Shown one piece after another: positions 26,866 through 35,508 of a stretch of DNA of 64,000 nt. The DNA comes from Eubacteriales bacterium (GTDB lineage: Bacteria; Bacillota; Clostridia; Tissierellales; GPF-1). A program made the position numbers and the translations under genes. Numbering within the stretch: position 1 is the first letter of the stretch; each line of letters begins with the position of its first letter. Under the pieces are notes generated by a model that made no database searches, was not told where the DNA came from, and was given only the letters and a program-made list of their open reading frames with translations. The stretch is taken from positions 1-64,000 of the forward strand of contig DAOUQF010000004.1 of the NCBI GenBank assembly GCA_030625815.1. Reading direction: 5' to 3'.

Positions 26866-27790
26866 GCGGATGGGTATTTAAAGCTTGGCGCAATCGATCA
26901 TCATCAATATGGGTGTAGATCTGTGTCGTGGCAACGCTCTCGTGTCCGAGAATTTGTTGCAGCGCGCGAATGTCGACATGACCGTGTTGATACATCAGGG
27001 TAGCCGCCGTATGACGAAGCTTATGGGGCGAGTATTTTTTCGGATCCAAACCCGCTGCCAAGAGATGCCGTTTGATCAGATGTTGAACCGCACGCACACT
27101 AATTCTCTCTTTTCTCTTGCTTAAGAATAGCGCGTTTTTATCCTTTTGAGATGGGGGACGGACTGCTAAATAAGCGCCGAGCGCCGCTATACACGCCTCA
27201 TTCAAATAGATCGTCCTTTCTTTATTGCCTTTGCCAATCACGGTTAGGGTATCCTCTTTAATCCTGTCAATATCAATGCCCACCAATTCAGAGATCCTCA
27301 TTCCGCAATTCAAAAACAGCATAATGATCGCATAATCCCGTTTTGCATTTTCACCCTGCACATGTTCAAGAAGTCCAATGGACTCATCCAAGGTCAAAAA
27401 CTGCGGATGTCGCATACTGCTTTTGGGCGATTCCAAGCGCTCCGCTGGATTTTCCGAAATCAACCCCACGATTTGATGATAGTACTTGAAGAAGGAACGG
27501 ATGCTGGCCACTTTTCTTGCGCGGGTTCTGCTGCCGTTGCCGCATTCCCGCTCCAGATATCCAATATAGGAGAAGAGGTCTTGGAGGGTAATCTGTTTAA
27601 AATCATTGACGTCATAGGACACATATCGTTTTTCGCTGACATCTTCCAATTTCGCCAAACGATCTTTTCGAAGAATCATATATTTTACAAAACGCCTGAG
27701 ATCATATCGGTATTCACGAACGGTATTCGGCGACTTGCCGCGAATCGTTGATAAGTAGTCAATAAAATCCATAATCAGATTGGGATCCAT
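26828..27790 (-). CDS. xerD: XerC/XerD-type tyrosine recombinase
   Basis: 320-aa site-specific recombinase. The N-terminal SAM-like core-binding domain covers about 1-90. The catalytic residues are in order: Arg in NCGMRISELVG, HKLRH, the His of LGHESVATTQIY and the final Tyr. It is probably the chromosome dimer resolution enzyme or a paralogue; XerC or XerD cannot be decided. ATG 27790 (MDPNLIMDF) has AGGAGG at ideal spacing. The long upstream in-frame extension crosses the promoter. A perfect inverted repeat lies in its leader. Confidence 0.9.
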   Translation of the reverse strand: MDPNLIMDFIDYLSTIRGKSPNTVREYRYDLRRFVKYMILRKDRLAKLEDVSEKRYVSYDVNDFKQITLQDLFSYIGYLERECGNGSRTRARKVASIRSFFKYYHQIVGLISENPAERLESPKSSMRHPQFLTLDESIGLLEHVQGENAKRDYAIIMLFLNCGMRISELVGIDIDRIKEDTLTVIGKGNKERTIYLNEACIAALGAYLAVRPPSQKDKNALFLSKRKERISVRAVQHLIKRHLLAAGLDPKKYSPHKLRHTAATLMYQHGHVDIRALQQILGHESVATTQIYTHIDDDRLRQALNTHPLSQLKKGIPEDK

Positions 27791-27823
27791 ATTTTCCTCC
27801 TGTTTTTCTGATTTTTTATGCTT

Positions 27824-27849
27824 AGTCGCAAAATAGATATTTTGCGACT
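27824..27849. promoter_or_regulatory. perfect 12-bp inverted repeat at the recombinase transcription start
   Basis: AGTCGCAAAATA and its exact complement are separated by GA. The element lies directly downstream of TATAAT (27852-27857, minus strand; -35 TTGCTT at 27875-27880) and 34 bp before the start codon. No T-run follows, so it is more like an operator, or a leader hairpin, than a terminator. Confidence 0.7.
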
Positions 27850-27867
27850 TTATTATACCAAAAAAAC

Positions 27868-27898
27868 AAAAAAAAAGCAAATATCCGAAGATTTTCGC
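27868..27898 (-). terminator. purB operon terminator
   Basis: On the minus strand a 9-bp stem (one mismatch) closes a TTCG loop and is followed by nine T. It overlaps the -35 of the recombinase promoter. Confidence 0.75.
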
Positions 27899-27924
27899 CT
27901 TTTTTTGCTTGTTTTCCGCTAAAT

Positions 27925-29352
27925 TTAGATAGTCAGCTCTACATGAACGTTTAATTGATCTTGATAAGCCTCTAAAATCGGTTGTACAACTATTTCTACG
28001 TATTCTTGAACCTGTTCTGCAGATCGTCCCGTATATTTCATCGGATTCAAAATATCTTTCAGCTCGGATTCCGTCAGATCAAAATGATCGTTCGCAATAA
28101 TCCTTTCCATCAAATCATTGGACTTGCCTTTGACTTTCACTTCAGCGCCGGCTTCCATGGACAATACGCGAATCTGTTCATGAAGCTCTTGTCGGTCGCC
28201 GCCTTTTTTTACGGCTTCCATCAGAATGTTTTCCGTTGCGATAAATGGCAATTCTTCCATGATGTGCTTGTGAATCACTTCCGGATAAACCACCAATCCA
28301 TCAAAGATATTGATCCCGATTGACAAGATTGCATCGGTTGCCAAATATCCTTGCGCCACTGCCAAACGTTTGTTCGCAGAATCGTCCAGGGTTCGTTCAA
28401 ACCATTGCGTTGCTTCCACCAAGGCTGGATTCATTGTATTGGCGATTACAAATTTTGCTAATGCAGAAATCCGTTCCGAACGCATCGGATTTCTTTTATA
28501 GGCCATGGCAGATGAACCGATCTGCTTCTTTCCAAAGGGCTCTTCCACTTCCTTCAAATGCTGCAGCAAACGAATGTCGTTGGTGATTTTATGCAAGGAT
28601 TGCGCGATGCCTCCCAAGACATTCAATGCAAAGCTATCCAATTTTCGCGTATAGGTTTGACCCGTTAAGGCAAAGGTTTGTTCAAATCCCATTTTCGCCG
28701 CTACTTTTTCTTCCAAAGCTTTGACCTGCGCATGATCATTGTCAAAGAGCTTCATATAGCTGGCTTGCGTTCCTGTGGTTCCCTTTACGCCTCGGAACCG
28801 GTACATCTTTTTCAAATCCATCAGCATTTCATAATCGAGCACCAGATCCTGAAGCCATAAACCGGCTCTCTTCCCCACCGTTGTCAGCTGCGCCGGTTGA
28901 AAATGAGTAAATCCCAGGGTTGGCTGTGAACGATATTCCATGGCGAATTTCGCGACTCGCTCAATCAGATTGACCAGTTTATGCTCGATCTCTTCAGAAG
29001 CCGCTCGAATCTGGATCACATCCGTATTGTCTCCAACATAAGCGCTGGTCGCGCCCAGATGAATGATTCCTTTGGCGCTGGGGCAAACTTCCCCGTATGT
29101 ATGAATATGCGCCATCACGTCATGACGAAACTCTTTTTCCTTAACCTTCGCCAACTCATAATCAATATTTTCGATCTGCGCCTTCATTTCAACCAATTGC
29201 GCTTCTTTAATGGGAAGCCCCAATTCTTTTTGAGATTCGGCCAAGGCGACCCACAACTTTCTCCAGGTTGTAAACTTATAGTCCGGAGAAAAAACATAGG
29301 ACATTTCTTTGCTGGCATACCGGGTGATCAATGGATTTTGATACTCTTTCAT
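27925..29352 (-). CDS. purB: adenylosuccinate lyase
   Basis: 475-aa fumarase/aspartase-superfamily enzyme that removes fumarate from SAICAR and adenylosuccinate in purine synthesis. The signature SSAMAYKRNPMRSE lies near residue 285, and TSAYVGDNTD near 105 contributes to the active site. ATG 29352 (MKEYQNPL) follows GAGGAGGAG. It stands apart from other pur genes, next to an aspartate aminotransferase. Aspartate is consumed in the reaction that makes PurB's substrate. Confidence 0.95.
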   Translation of the reverse strand: MKEYQNPLITRYASKEMSYVFSPDYKFTTWRKLWVALAESQKELGLPIKEAQLVEMKAQIENIDYELAKVKEKEFRHDVMAHIHTYGEVCPSAKGIIHLGATSAYVGDNTDVIQIRAASEEIEHKLVNLIERVAKFAMEYRSQPTLGFTHFQPAQLTTVGKRAGLWLQDLVLDYEMLMDLKKMYRFRGVKGTTGTQASYMKLFDNDHAQVKALEEKVAAKMGFEQTFALTGQTYTRKLDSFALNVLGGIAQSLHKITNDIRLLQHLKEVEEPFGKKQIGSSAMAYKRNPMRSERISALAKFVIANTMNPALVEATQWFERTLDDSANKRLAVAQGYLATDAILSIGINIFDGLVVYPEVIHKHIMEELPFIATENILMEAVKKGGDRQELHEQIRVLSMEAGAEVKVKGKSNDLMERIIANDHFDLTESELKDILNPMKYTGRSAEQVQEYVEIVVQPILEAYQDQLNVHVELTI

Positions 29353-29371
29353 TCTACTCCTCCTCATGAAT

Positions 29372-30544
29372 CTATCTCGTTAAATATGCGCGAATTCGCT
29401 CTAACCCCTCTTCGATCAAGGCTTCCGATGTCGCATAAGACAATCGGATATAGGTGTTCATCCCGAAGGCGTCCCCTGGTATTACCGCAATTGACGCTTC
29501 TTCCAGCATCGCCTGCGCCAATTCCGAAGCAGAATCAAAATGGAATTTCTTTAAATAATAGGAACAATCCACCATTACATAAAAGGCGCCCTGGGGATCG
29601 ATAAATTGAATTTCAGGAATCGTACTGACAATCTTGACCATCAATTCCTTTCGCTTTTCGAAAACAACCCGCATGGCTTCAACTTCCCCAGACTCCTTCT
29701 CCAATGCAGCCAAGGCCGCGTATTGAGAGATTGTATTGGGATTGGAGGAGACATGACTTTGCAGGCTTGTCATTCCCTTTGTGATTTCGACTGGAGCCGC
29801 TGAGTACCCAATTCGCCAGCCAGTCATGGCATAGGCTTTTGAGAATCCATTGATAATGATCGTTTTTTTATGAATCTCTTTGGATAAACTGGCGATACTG
29901 ATATGTTCCACGTCGCCATATACCAATTTTTCATAGATTTCATCGGAGATTATCCAAATGTCATGTTCAACTGCCCAAGTCCCAATGGCCAACAATTCTT
30001 TCTCCATATACACAACCCCAGTTGGGTTGTTGGGCGAATTCAAAATAATCGCCTTGGTCTTGTCTGTCCTTGCCGCTTCCAATTCAGCCACTGTCAATTT
30101 GTACTGGTTCTCTTCTTTTGTTTCAACAAAGACGGGTACGCCATCGGCTACCTTAACCAACTCAGGATAACTCACCCAATACGGCACCCCGATCAAGACT
30201 TCATCACCGGGATTGAGGATCGCTTGAAAGGTGTTAAAGAGCGCTTGTTTCGCTCCCGTGGAAATCACGATTTGGTTTTCTTGATAACCAACCCCTTGAT
30301 CCGCTTGCAATTTCTTGCATATTGCAGTTTTGAGCTCTAGAATACCACTTGCTGCTGTATATCCAATATGGCCTTCCTCTACTTTTTCAATGGCCGCATC
30401 ACGAATATACCTTGGGGTAGGAAAATCAGGTTCTCCTGCTCCAAAACTGATCACATCGACACCAGCTTGTTTCAATGCCTTTGCCTTTGCTGTGATCGCA
30501 AGGGTCATAGACGGTTGAATCTTTTGAATCCGATTTGATAACAT
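29372..30544 (-). CDS. aspartate/aromatic-type aminotransferase
   Basis: 390-aa class I PLP aminotransferase. GAGEPDFPTP lies near residue 37, NSPNNPTGVVY near 170, DEIYEKLVYG near 202 and the Schiff-base lysine in INGFSKAYAMTGWRIGY near 235. This pattern is typical of thermophile/Gram-positive AspC-type enzymes with broad acidic and aromatic specificity. It is cotranscribed with purB (20 bp apart). AAGGAGG precedes its ATG. A minus-strand TATTAT before it has no clear -35. Confidence 0.88.
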   Translation of the reverse strand: MLSNRIQKIQPSMTLAITAKAKALKQAGVDVISFGAGEPDFPTPRYIRDAAIEKVEEGHIGYTAASGILELKTAICKKLQADQGVGYQENQIVISTGAKQALFNTFQAILNPGDEVLIGVPYWVSYPELVKVADGVPVFVETKEENQYKLTVAELEAARTDKTKAIILNSPNNPTGVVYMEKELLAIGTWAVEHDIWIISDEIYEKLVYGDVEHISIASLSKEIHKKTIIINGFSKAYAMTGWRIGYSAAPVEITKGMTSLQSHVSSNPNTISQYAALAALEKESGEVEAMRVVFEKRKELMVKIVSTIPEIQFIDPQGAFYVMVDCSYYLKKFHFDSASELAQAMLEEASIAVIPGDAFGMNTYIRLSYATSEALIEEGLERIRAYLTR

Positions 30545-30589
30545 ACGATCGCCTCCTTATATTCCTTTGTATAATATATCATAAATATG

Positions 30590-30615
30590 AAAAAAAATAA
30601 TCCTTTCGGACTATT
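30590..30615 (-). terminator. terminator of the carboxyltransferase unit
   Basis: AATAGTCC and GGATTATT pair (one G-U) around GAAA, followed by eight T on the minus strand. Confidence 0.85.
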
Positions 30616-30621
30616 TTTTTC

Positions 30622-32019
30622 CTAAACTGGATAGGTTTCATCCTCATTATCCATCTGCCATAAATCTGTATCGATTTTATATAGACCCGTCTCTCGCCTT
30701 TGGAAAAACTCCAAAGCAACCTGCGGAAACAGCAAATATGTCAATTCATCCTCATCCTGCTCCATATATTTTTTAATCTCGCTTGGGATCTTATGCATCA
30801 TCGGTTCCAGCAAATCCGCCGGACGAACTTGAATCTGACGTTCGTCGCCAATAATCTTTTGAACAATTTCCTTTGAAATTTCAACCGGCGGCCGGCCGTA
30901 CATGCCTCTCACATAATTTTTTATTTCTTTCGGCACAATTTTATAGCGCTCTCCCAAAAGCACATTGAACACGGCTTGGGTTGCCACCATTTGACTCATC
31001 GGTGTCACAAGCGGCGGATACCCCAGATCCTTTCGAACATAAGGCACTTCCTCCAGCACCTCTTCCAATCGATCTTGCGCCTGCTGTTGTCCCAATTGTG
31101 AAAGAAGATTCGAATACATCCCCCCCGGCACCTGATTAATCAAAGTAGAAACATTGGTTCTCATTACCTTCGGATTTAAGAGCCCTTCGCTCGCATAGTT
31201 GGCGCGCAATTTCTCAAAATACTCTGCGATTTCAGCAAGGGGTTTGAGATCAAGCCCAGTATCATAGGGTGTATTGGCAAACTGAGCAATAACCGCCTCT
31301 GTAGGGGGTTGGCTCGTCCCATTTGCAAAGGGAGACAGGGCAGTATCCAGAATATCGACACCCGCTTCTACCGCTTTCATATAGGATTGATTGGCCATTC
31401 CCGTTGTACAATGGGAATGAAGCTCCAAGGGCACATCCACAGTTTCCTTGATTCGAGAAACCAGTTCATAGGCGTCATAGGGCAACAAGATCCCCGACAT
31501 ATCCTTGATACAGATGGAATCGGCGCCAAGATTTACGTATTCTCGCGCTTTCTCTACATAATAGCCGATATCATGAACCGGACTTTTGGTATAAGAAATG
31601 GCCGCTTGCGCATGGGCACCCGCTTCCTTGGTCTCATAAATGGCCAGCCGAATATTTCTCGCGTCATTTAGGGCATCAAATATTCGAATAATATCAATTC
31701 CGTTGCGTACAGAGGCATGGATAAAGGCGCTGACGACATCATCGGGATAATGACGATATCCCAACAGGTTCTGCCCCCTGAGCAGCATCTGCAATTTTGT
31801 ATTGGGCATAGCAGCTCTAAGGGTTCTCAATCGCTCCCATGGATCTTCGTTTAAAAACCGAAGGCTTGCGTCAAAGGTTGCTCCACCCCATACTTCCATG
31901 GCATGATACCCAATCTGATCCAAAGCGGTTGCAATGGGAACCATTTCACTGGTTCTCATCCTTGTCGCAATCAATGACTGATGCGCATCTCGAAAAATCG
32001 TTTCTGTAATTCGAATCAT
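30622..32019 (-). CDS. oxaloacetate decarboxylase alpha / pyruvate carboxylase subunit B carboxyltransferase
   Basis: 465-aa HMG-CoA-lyase-like TIM barrel plus the conserved carboxyltransferase domain. FRDAHQSLIATRMR at the N-terminus, the metal-site HSHCTTGM near 200 and the KDMSG lysine near 172 are visible. It acts on pyruvate/oxaloacetate carboxyl groups carried on biotin. The protein ends after the carboxyltransferase domain, without the biotinyl domain and its MKM motif, and no biotin carrier or carboxylase gene is nearby. Partner subunits must be elsewhere. ATG 32019 follows AAAGGAG. Confidence 0.87.
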   Translation of the reverse strand: MIRITETIFRDAHQSLIATRMRTSEMVPIATALDQIGYHAMEVWGGATFDASLRFLNEDPWERLRTLRAAMPNTKLQMLLRGQNLLGYRHYPDDVVSAFIHASVRNGIDIIRIFDALNDARNIRLAIYETKEAGAHAQAAISYTKSPVHDIGYYVEKAREYVNLGADSICIKDMSGILLPYDAYELVSRIKETVDVPLELHSHCTTGMANQSYMKAVEAGVDILDTALSPFANGTSQPPTEAVIAQFANTPYDTGLDLKPLAEIAEYFEKLRANYASEGLLNPKVMRTNVSTLINQVPGGMYSNLLSQLGQQQAQDRLEEVLEEVPYVRKDLGYPPLVTPMSQMVATQAVFNVLLGERYKIVPKEIKNYVRGMYGRPPVEISKEIVQKIIGDERQIQVRPADLLEPMMHKIPSEIKKYMEQDEDELTYLLFPQVALEFFQRRETGLYKIDTDLWQMDNEDETYPV

Positions 32020-32585
32020 GAAGTTCTCCTTTTTTCCAAACAATACATCACTGGCGGATTATTTTTTTGATTCAAAAATGTGAATTTCCAAGTCTGAAAT
32101 CTTCGCTGGTCATATGTGGCCAAATGGGATTCAACCCCTTCGCATTCCGCTTTTCCAGCATTATGTCCAGGGTATGCGATCATCATAATCACACCACCGA
32201 CCTTCAGGAGCTCACTGGCTGCTTGAATACTCTGAATGGTAGTTGTCCCCTGGGTTGAGATGGATTTGTCTCCACGGGGCAAATACCCAAGATTGTACAA
32301 GACACAGGCAATTTCTTGAAATCCGTATTGCATCAGATTCTCGTGGCCATCTAGCTGCAGGGCCAAGTTTTCGAAGTTCCCCAATCGATTTCTTGTGGAT
32401 TCCAGGGCTTCCGCTTGAATATCAAAACCGGTTACATGGCCCTCTGGTCCAACAGCCTCCAATAGCCACTCTGTGTCATGACCATTGCCGACAGTTGCAT
32501 CGATAACAGCCTCACCCTCAAAGCTGTAGTTCTGCTGCAAATAGAATTTTGAAAATGCCATCGCTGAATTGAACTCATGCTTCAT
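32016..32585 (-). CDS. mnmM: tRNA 5-aminomethyl-2-thiouridine methyltransferase MnmM (YtqB family)
   Basis: 189-aa Rossmann methyltransferase of the former rRNA_methylase/YtqB family. The SAM motif is DATVGNGHDTEWL near residue 29, and a conserved NLGYLPRGDKS lies near 97. In Gram-positive bacteria MnmM methylates nm5s2U34 to mnm5s2U34. With mnmH at 2887 it suggests that this organism makes mnm5se2U-type wobble bases. It overlaps the next gene by 4 bp and the upstream small gene by 11 bp. Confidence 0.85.
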   Translation of the reverse strand: MKHEFNSAMAFSKFYLQQNYSFEGEAVIDATVGNGHDTEWLLEAVGPEGHVTGFDIQAEALESTRNRLGNFENLALQLDGHENLMQYGFQEIACVLYNLGYLPRGDKSISTQGTTTIQSIQAASELLKVGGVIMMIAYPGHNAGKAECEGVESHLATYDQRRFQTWKFTFLNQKNNPPVMYCLEKRRTS

Positions 32586-32952
32586 GGTGACAGGATCCCT
32601 TCAAGAGGCTTTCGATCTCCGCCTTGGCTTCAAATTGAAATTCCTTCATCAGAAAGACGCAGTTCTCCGCGGCCTGCAAAAAAAAGGCTCCTCGAGTGGT
32701 CATGGCGCCCAAAATACCCTTGAAGAAAAAGTCCCGCATCACGGGTTGGTTGGACAAGGGTTCCATGGCAAAACTCCGAATAACCACGGTTAAATCCACT
32801 CGTTCCACGGCCGCAAACCCAATGACTTCCTTATTTCCATTATACAGGCTGAACCCCTCCCAATTGGGTTGGAAGTTCTTACAATCTGTCCATTCATTTA
32901 TGACAATTTCTTGAATTCTTGTTTCGCTTCGAACTTGCTCGACTGAAAACAT
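32575..32952 (-). CDS. small protein of unknown function, possibly GNAT-like
   Basis: 125-aa soluble protein. A beta-rich centre (NKEVIGFAAVERVDLTVVI) followed by helical segments is reminiscent of a minimal N-acetyltransferase fold, but no acetyl-CoA loop (Q/RxxGxG/A) is seen, so the similarity is weak. No signal or membrane segment. It starts with GGGAGGT 2 bp after rluB and overlaps mnmM, so it is cotranscribed with two RNA-modification genes. Function unknown. Confidence 0.7.
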   Translation of the reverse strand: MFSVEQVRSETRIQEIVINEWTDCKNFQPNWEGFSLYNGNKEVIGFAAVERVDLTVVIRSFAMEPLSNQPVMRDFFFKGILGAMTTRGAFFLQAAENCVFLMKEFQFEAKAEIESLLKGSCHHEA

Positions 32953-32954
32953 CG

Positions 32955-33662
32955 CTACCTCCCTGCGGTTAAGGCGTCAATTTCATTTTTTGTAAGGATC
33001 CGATACTCTCCGGGTTTTAACTCTCCCAGTTGAAGGCTTCCCATTTGAATTCGTTTTAATTCGATCACAGGATGTTCAATCACATCGCACATTCTTCGCA
33101 CTTGGCGATTTCTTCCCTCTTGGATCGTCATTTGAAATTGAAGATCGTTCCCTTTTGGAACTATGTTTTCAACAAGTGCCACTTTGGTTTTTCGACCTTC
33201 CAATTCAATTCCGTCTCTCAATCGATCCAGTGCCGCTGGAGATGGTCTTCCCTTCACCAGCACCTGATAGGTCTTGTTCACCTCATGGCGTGGATGAATC
33301 ATATAATTGGTAAAATCTCCATCATTGGTTAAAAGAATCAAACCGGATGTCATAAAATCCAAGCGTCCCACCGGATATACCCGAGGCTCCTTCGGCAAAT
33401 AATCGGTTACCACCCGACGGCCATGGGGATCACTCACAGAAGTAATTACGTGAATGGGTTTATACAAAAGATAATAAACATACTCCTTCTGCAGGGTCAC
33501 CACTCTTCCATCGACTACCACGTGATCCTCGCCCGGAGTCACTTGGATCCCCATTTCAGTTACAATTTCTCCATTAACGATTACCCGTCCATCTGCGATC
33601 CATTGCTCCGCTTTTCGACGCGAGGTAATTCCCGCCGAAGCGATATATTTTTGCAGTCTCAT
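32955..33662 (-). CDS. rluB: 23S rRNA pseudouridine synthase RluB family
   Basis: 235-aa RsuA/RluB-type pseudouridine synthase. The N-terminal S4 RNA-binding domain (about 1-60; RLQKYIASAGITSRRKAE) is followed by the catalytic domain with Asp in GRLDFMTSGLILLTNDG near 98. It probably modifies helix 89/92 region of 23S rRNA. It overlaps scpB by 4 bp, giving the conserved scpA-scpB-rluB order but without the spore maturation genes found between them in Bacillus. Confidence 0.93.
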   Translation of the reverse strand: MRLQKYIASAGITSRRKAEQWIADGRVIVNGEIVTEMGIQVTPGEDHVVVDGRVVTLQKEYVYYLLYKPIHVITSVSDPHGRRVVTDYLPKEPRVYPVGRLDFMTSGLILLTNDGDFTNYMIHPRHEVNKTYQVLVKGRPSPAALDRLRDGIELEGRKTKVALVENIVPKGNDLQFQMTIQEGRNRQVRRMCDVIEHPVIELKRIQMGSLQLGELKPGEYRILTKNEIDALTAGR

Positions 33663-34177
33663 AATTTCTTCTCTTTTCTGGCGACTTGATAATTAGGCAA
33701 TTCCTCGATTTTATCCAAACCGAAGTGAATCAAAAATTCATCGGTTGTTCCATAGATCATCGGCTTTCCCGGCGCATTCTTTCGACCGCGTATACAAATC
33801 ACACCGCGCTCCAAAAGCGTATGCAGACTGCTTTCCGCCCGCACGCCGCGAATCGCTTCGATTTCCGCCCGTGTAATAGGTTGCCGGTAGGCAATAATCG
33901 AGAGGGTTTCCAAACAAGCCGTCGATAAACGCACCTGTTTTTCGCCTTGAATCAATCGGGTTGCCGCCTCATAATATCTCTTATTGGTGCAGAATTGATA
34001 TCCACCGCTGATTTTTCGGATATTGATCCCCTTATCCACGTATTGCACGATCAATTCTTCCATTTCCTTTTCAATTAAACTTGGATCCACCTGCAGCACC
34101 TTCGCCAAATCATCTCGCTTGACTGGCTCGCCATGCGCAAATAAGATACACTCCATCGCATTTTGCAAATGATTCAC
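33659..34177 (-). CDS. scpB: segregation and condensation protein B
   Basis: 172-aa winged-helix partner of ScpA in the SMC-ScpAB condensin. Conserved TACLETLSIIAYRQPITRAEIE and a VRAESSLHTLLERG stretch lie near 85-125. The start is GTG 34177, overlapping the scpA stop and preceded by AGAGGTGAG. Confidence 0.93.
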   Translation of the reverse strand: MNHLQNAMECILFAHGEPVKRDDLAKVLQVDPSLIEKEMEELIVQYVDKGINIRKISGGYQFCTNKRYYEAATRLIQGEKQVRLSTACLETLSIIAYRQPITRAEIEAIRGVRAESSLHTLLERGVICIRGRKNAPGKPMIYGTTDEFLIHFGLDKIEELPNYQVARKEKKL

Positions 34178-34902
34178 GCGCTCACCTCTTTCCTTGATAA
34201 GATCAATGTTTTATCTTCACCCGTCTCAACACAAATTTCTTGCTGTTTCAATAATTCCAAGATTCCCAGAAAGACTGAAATGTAAAATCCCACCGGCTCT
34301 CCCGCGGGGAAACAATCTTGGAAAGAAACCTTGGATCTTTTCAAGTGATTGCGGACCGTACGAATTCCGTCTTGAATCGTGAATTGTTTCGATTCCAATT
34401 TCAACTGCGGGATCTGTTCCATCAATTCTTGAGAGCCGACAAATCGATCCATCACCCGTTGAAAGGCACCCAAAAGATCCATGCTCCGGACATCATCAAG
34501 CATCAATTGCGTTTCATCAACAGGAATCGATTCTTTCTCACGCACCACGAAAGGCGCCGCATCCGACTCTTTATGCACCAGCCATTGTGCGATCTCTTGG
34601 ACCTGTTTGTATGCCAAGAGTTGCTGCACCAATTCATCCCGCGGATCATCGACTTCTTCCGCCTGCAGGGATGCCTGATATTGCGGCAACAGCATTTTCG
34701 ACTTGATCTCCACGAGTGTAGAGGCCATTACGAGAAATTCGCTCGCTATTTCAAGATTGAACTGCTTCATGGCACCCAAATATGAGAAATATTGATCCGT
34801 GATTGTTGAAATCGAAATATCATAGAGATCCATTTGATTCTTTTCAATTAAGTGAAATAGCAGCTCAAAGGGACCTTCGAACTGCTTCAAGATAATCTTC
34901 AT
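34174..34902 (-). CDS. scpA: segregation and condensation protein A
   Basis: 242-aa kleisin that bridges SMC heads in chromosome condensation. The N-terminal FEGPFELLFHLIEKNQMDLYDI and the ASEFLVMASTLVEIKSKMLLP stretch near 57 are family hallmarks. It lies directly before scpB with ATG 34902 after AAGGATG. Confidence 0.95.
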   Translation of the reverse strand: MKIILKQFEGPFELLFHLIEKNQMDLYDISISTITDQYFSYLGAMKQFNLEIASEFLVMASTLVEIKSKMLLPQYQASLQAEEVDDPRDELVQQLLAYKQVQEIAQWLVHKESDAAPFVVREKESIPVDETQLMLDDVRSMDLLGAFQRVMDRFVGSQELMEQIPQLKLESKQFTIQDGIRTVRNHLKRSKVSFQDCFPAGEPVGFYISVFLGILELLKQQEICVETGEDKTLILSRKEVSA

Positions 34903-34914
34903 CGCGCCACATCC

Positions 34915-35508
34915 TTAATAAATTAAGTTCATATATCCCATCACTAAAGGACCCATCACCTTGCTGATTGCATTGGTCATAATGGCAATCAACAAAAAGA
35001 TATACAAATATCGTTGGTTGCGATACATCCAAAATTCCATCCGCGTTGGCAAAAGACTCATCACGATCTTGGAACCGTCCAATGGCGGTAGAGGCAGTAA
35101 ATTAAAGAAACCCAACCCAAGATTGACATAGATTAAAAACAAAACAGTTTCCAACAGAAAGGCATTGGTCGGAAAATAGACCTTTAGCCCCAATAGTAAA
35201 ATCGTTGCAAGACCAAGATTGATTGCAGGACCTGCCAGAGAAACCAAAATCGTATCGCGTTTTCGATTTTTAAAGAGACTTGGATTAATGGGTACCGGCT
35301 TTGCCCATCCAAATCGAAGGAACAACATGCATAAAGCGCCGACAGGATCGATGTGGTGAATAGGATTCAGGCTGAGTCGCCCGCTTCTTCGAGCCGTATC
35401 GTCCCCAAGCCAATCGGCCACCTGACCATGGGCATATTCGTGAATGCTGATGGTAAACAAAACAGCTATTGCATTTAATATCCACTGAAAAATTGATGCT
35501 GTCGTCAT
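34915..35508 (-). CDS. M50-family site-2 protease (rhomboid-like membrane metalloprotease)
   Basis: 197-aa integral-membrane zinc protease of the YwhC/S2P subgroup. HEYAHG (HExxH) lies near residue 23 in the first helix region, NPIHHIDPVG near 50, and the distal Asp in LPPLDGSKI completes the zinc site. Four to five hydrophobic segments. It has no PDZ domain and probably cuts membrane substrates, unknown here. ATG 35508 overlaps the nudix stop (ATGA). It commonly neighbours scpA in Firmicutes. Confidence 0.9.
   Translation of the reverse strand: MTTASIFQWILNAIAVLFTISIHEYAHGQVADWLGDDTARRSGRLSLNPIHHIDPVGALCMLFLRFGWAKPVPINPSLFKNRKRDTILVSLAGPAINLGLATILLLGLKVYFPTNAFLLETVLFLIYVNLGLGFFNLLPLPPLDGSKIVMSLLPTRMEFWMYRNQRYLYIFLLIAIMTNAISKVMGPLVMGYMNLIY

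Noticed and set aside
27791-27880. Extended N-terminus of the Xer-type recombinase
   Set aside because: The extension reads through the promoter, palindrome and a good ribosome binding site that places the start at 27790.
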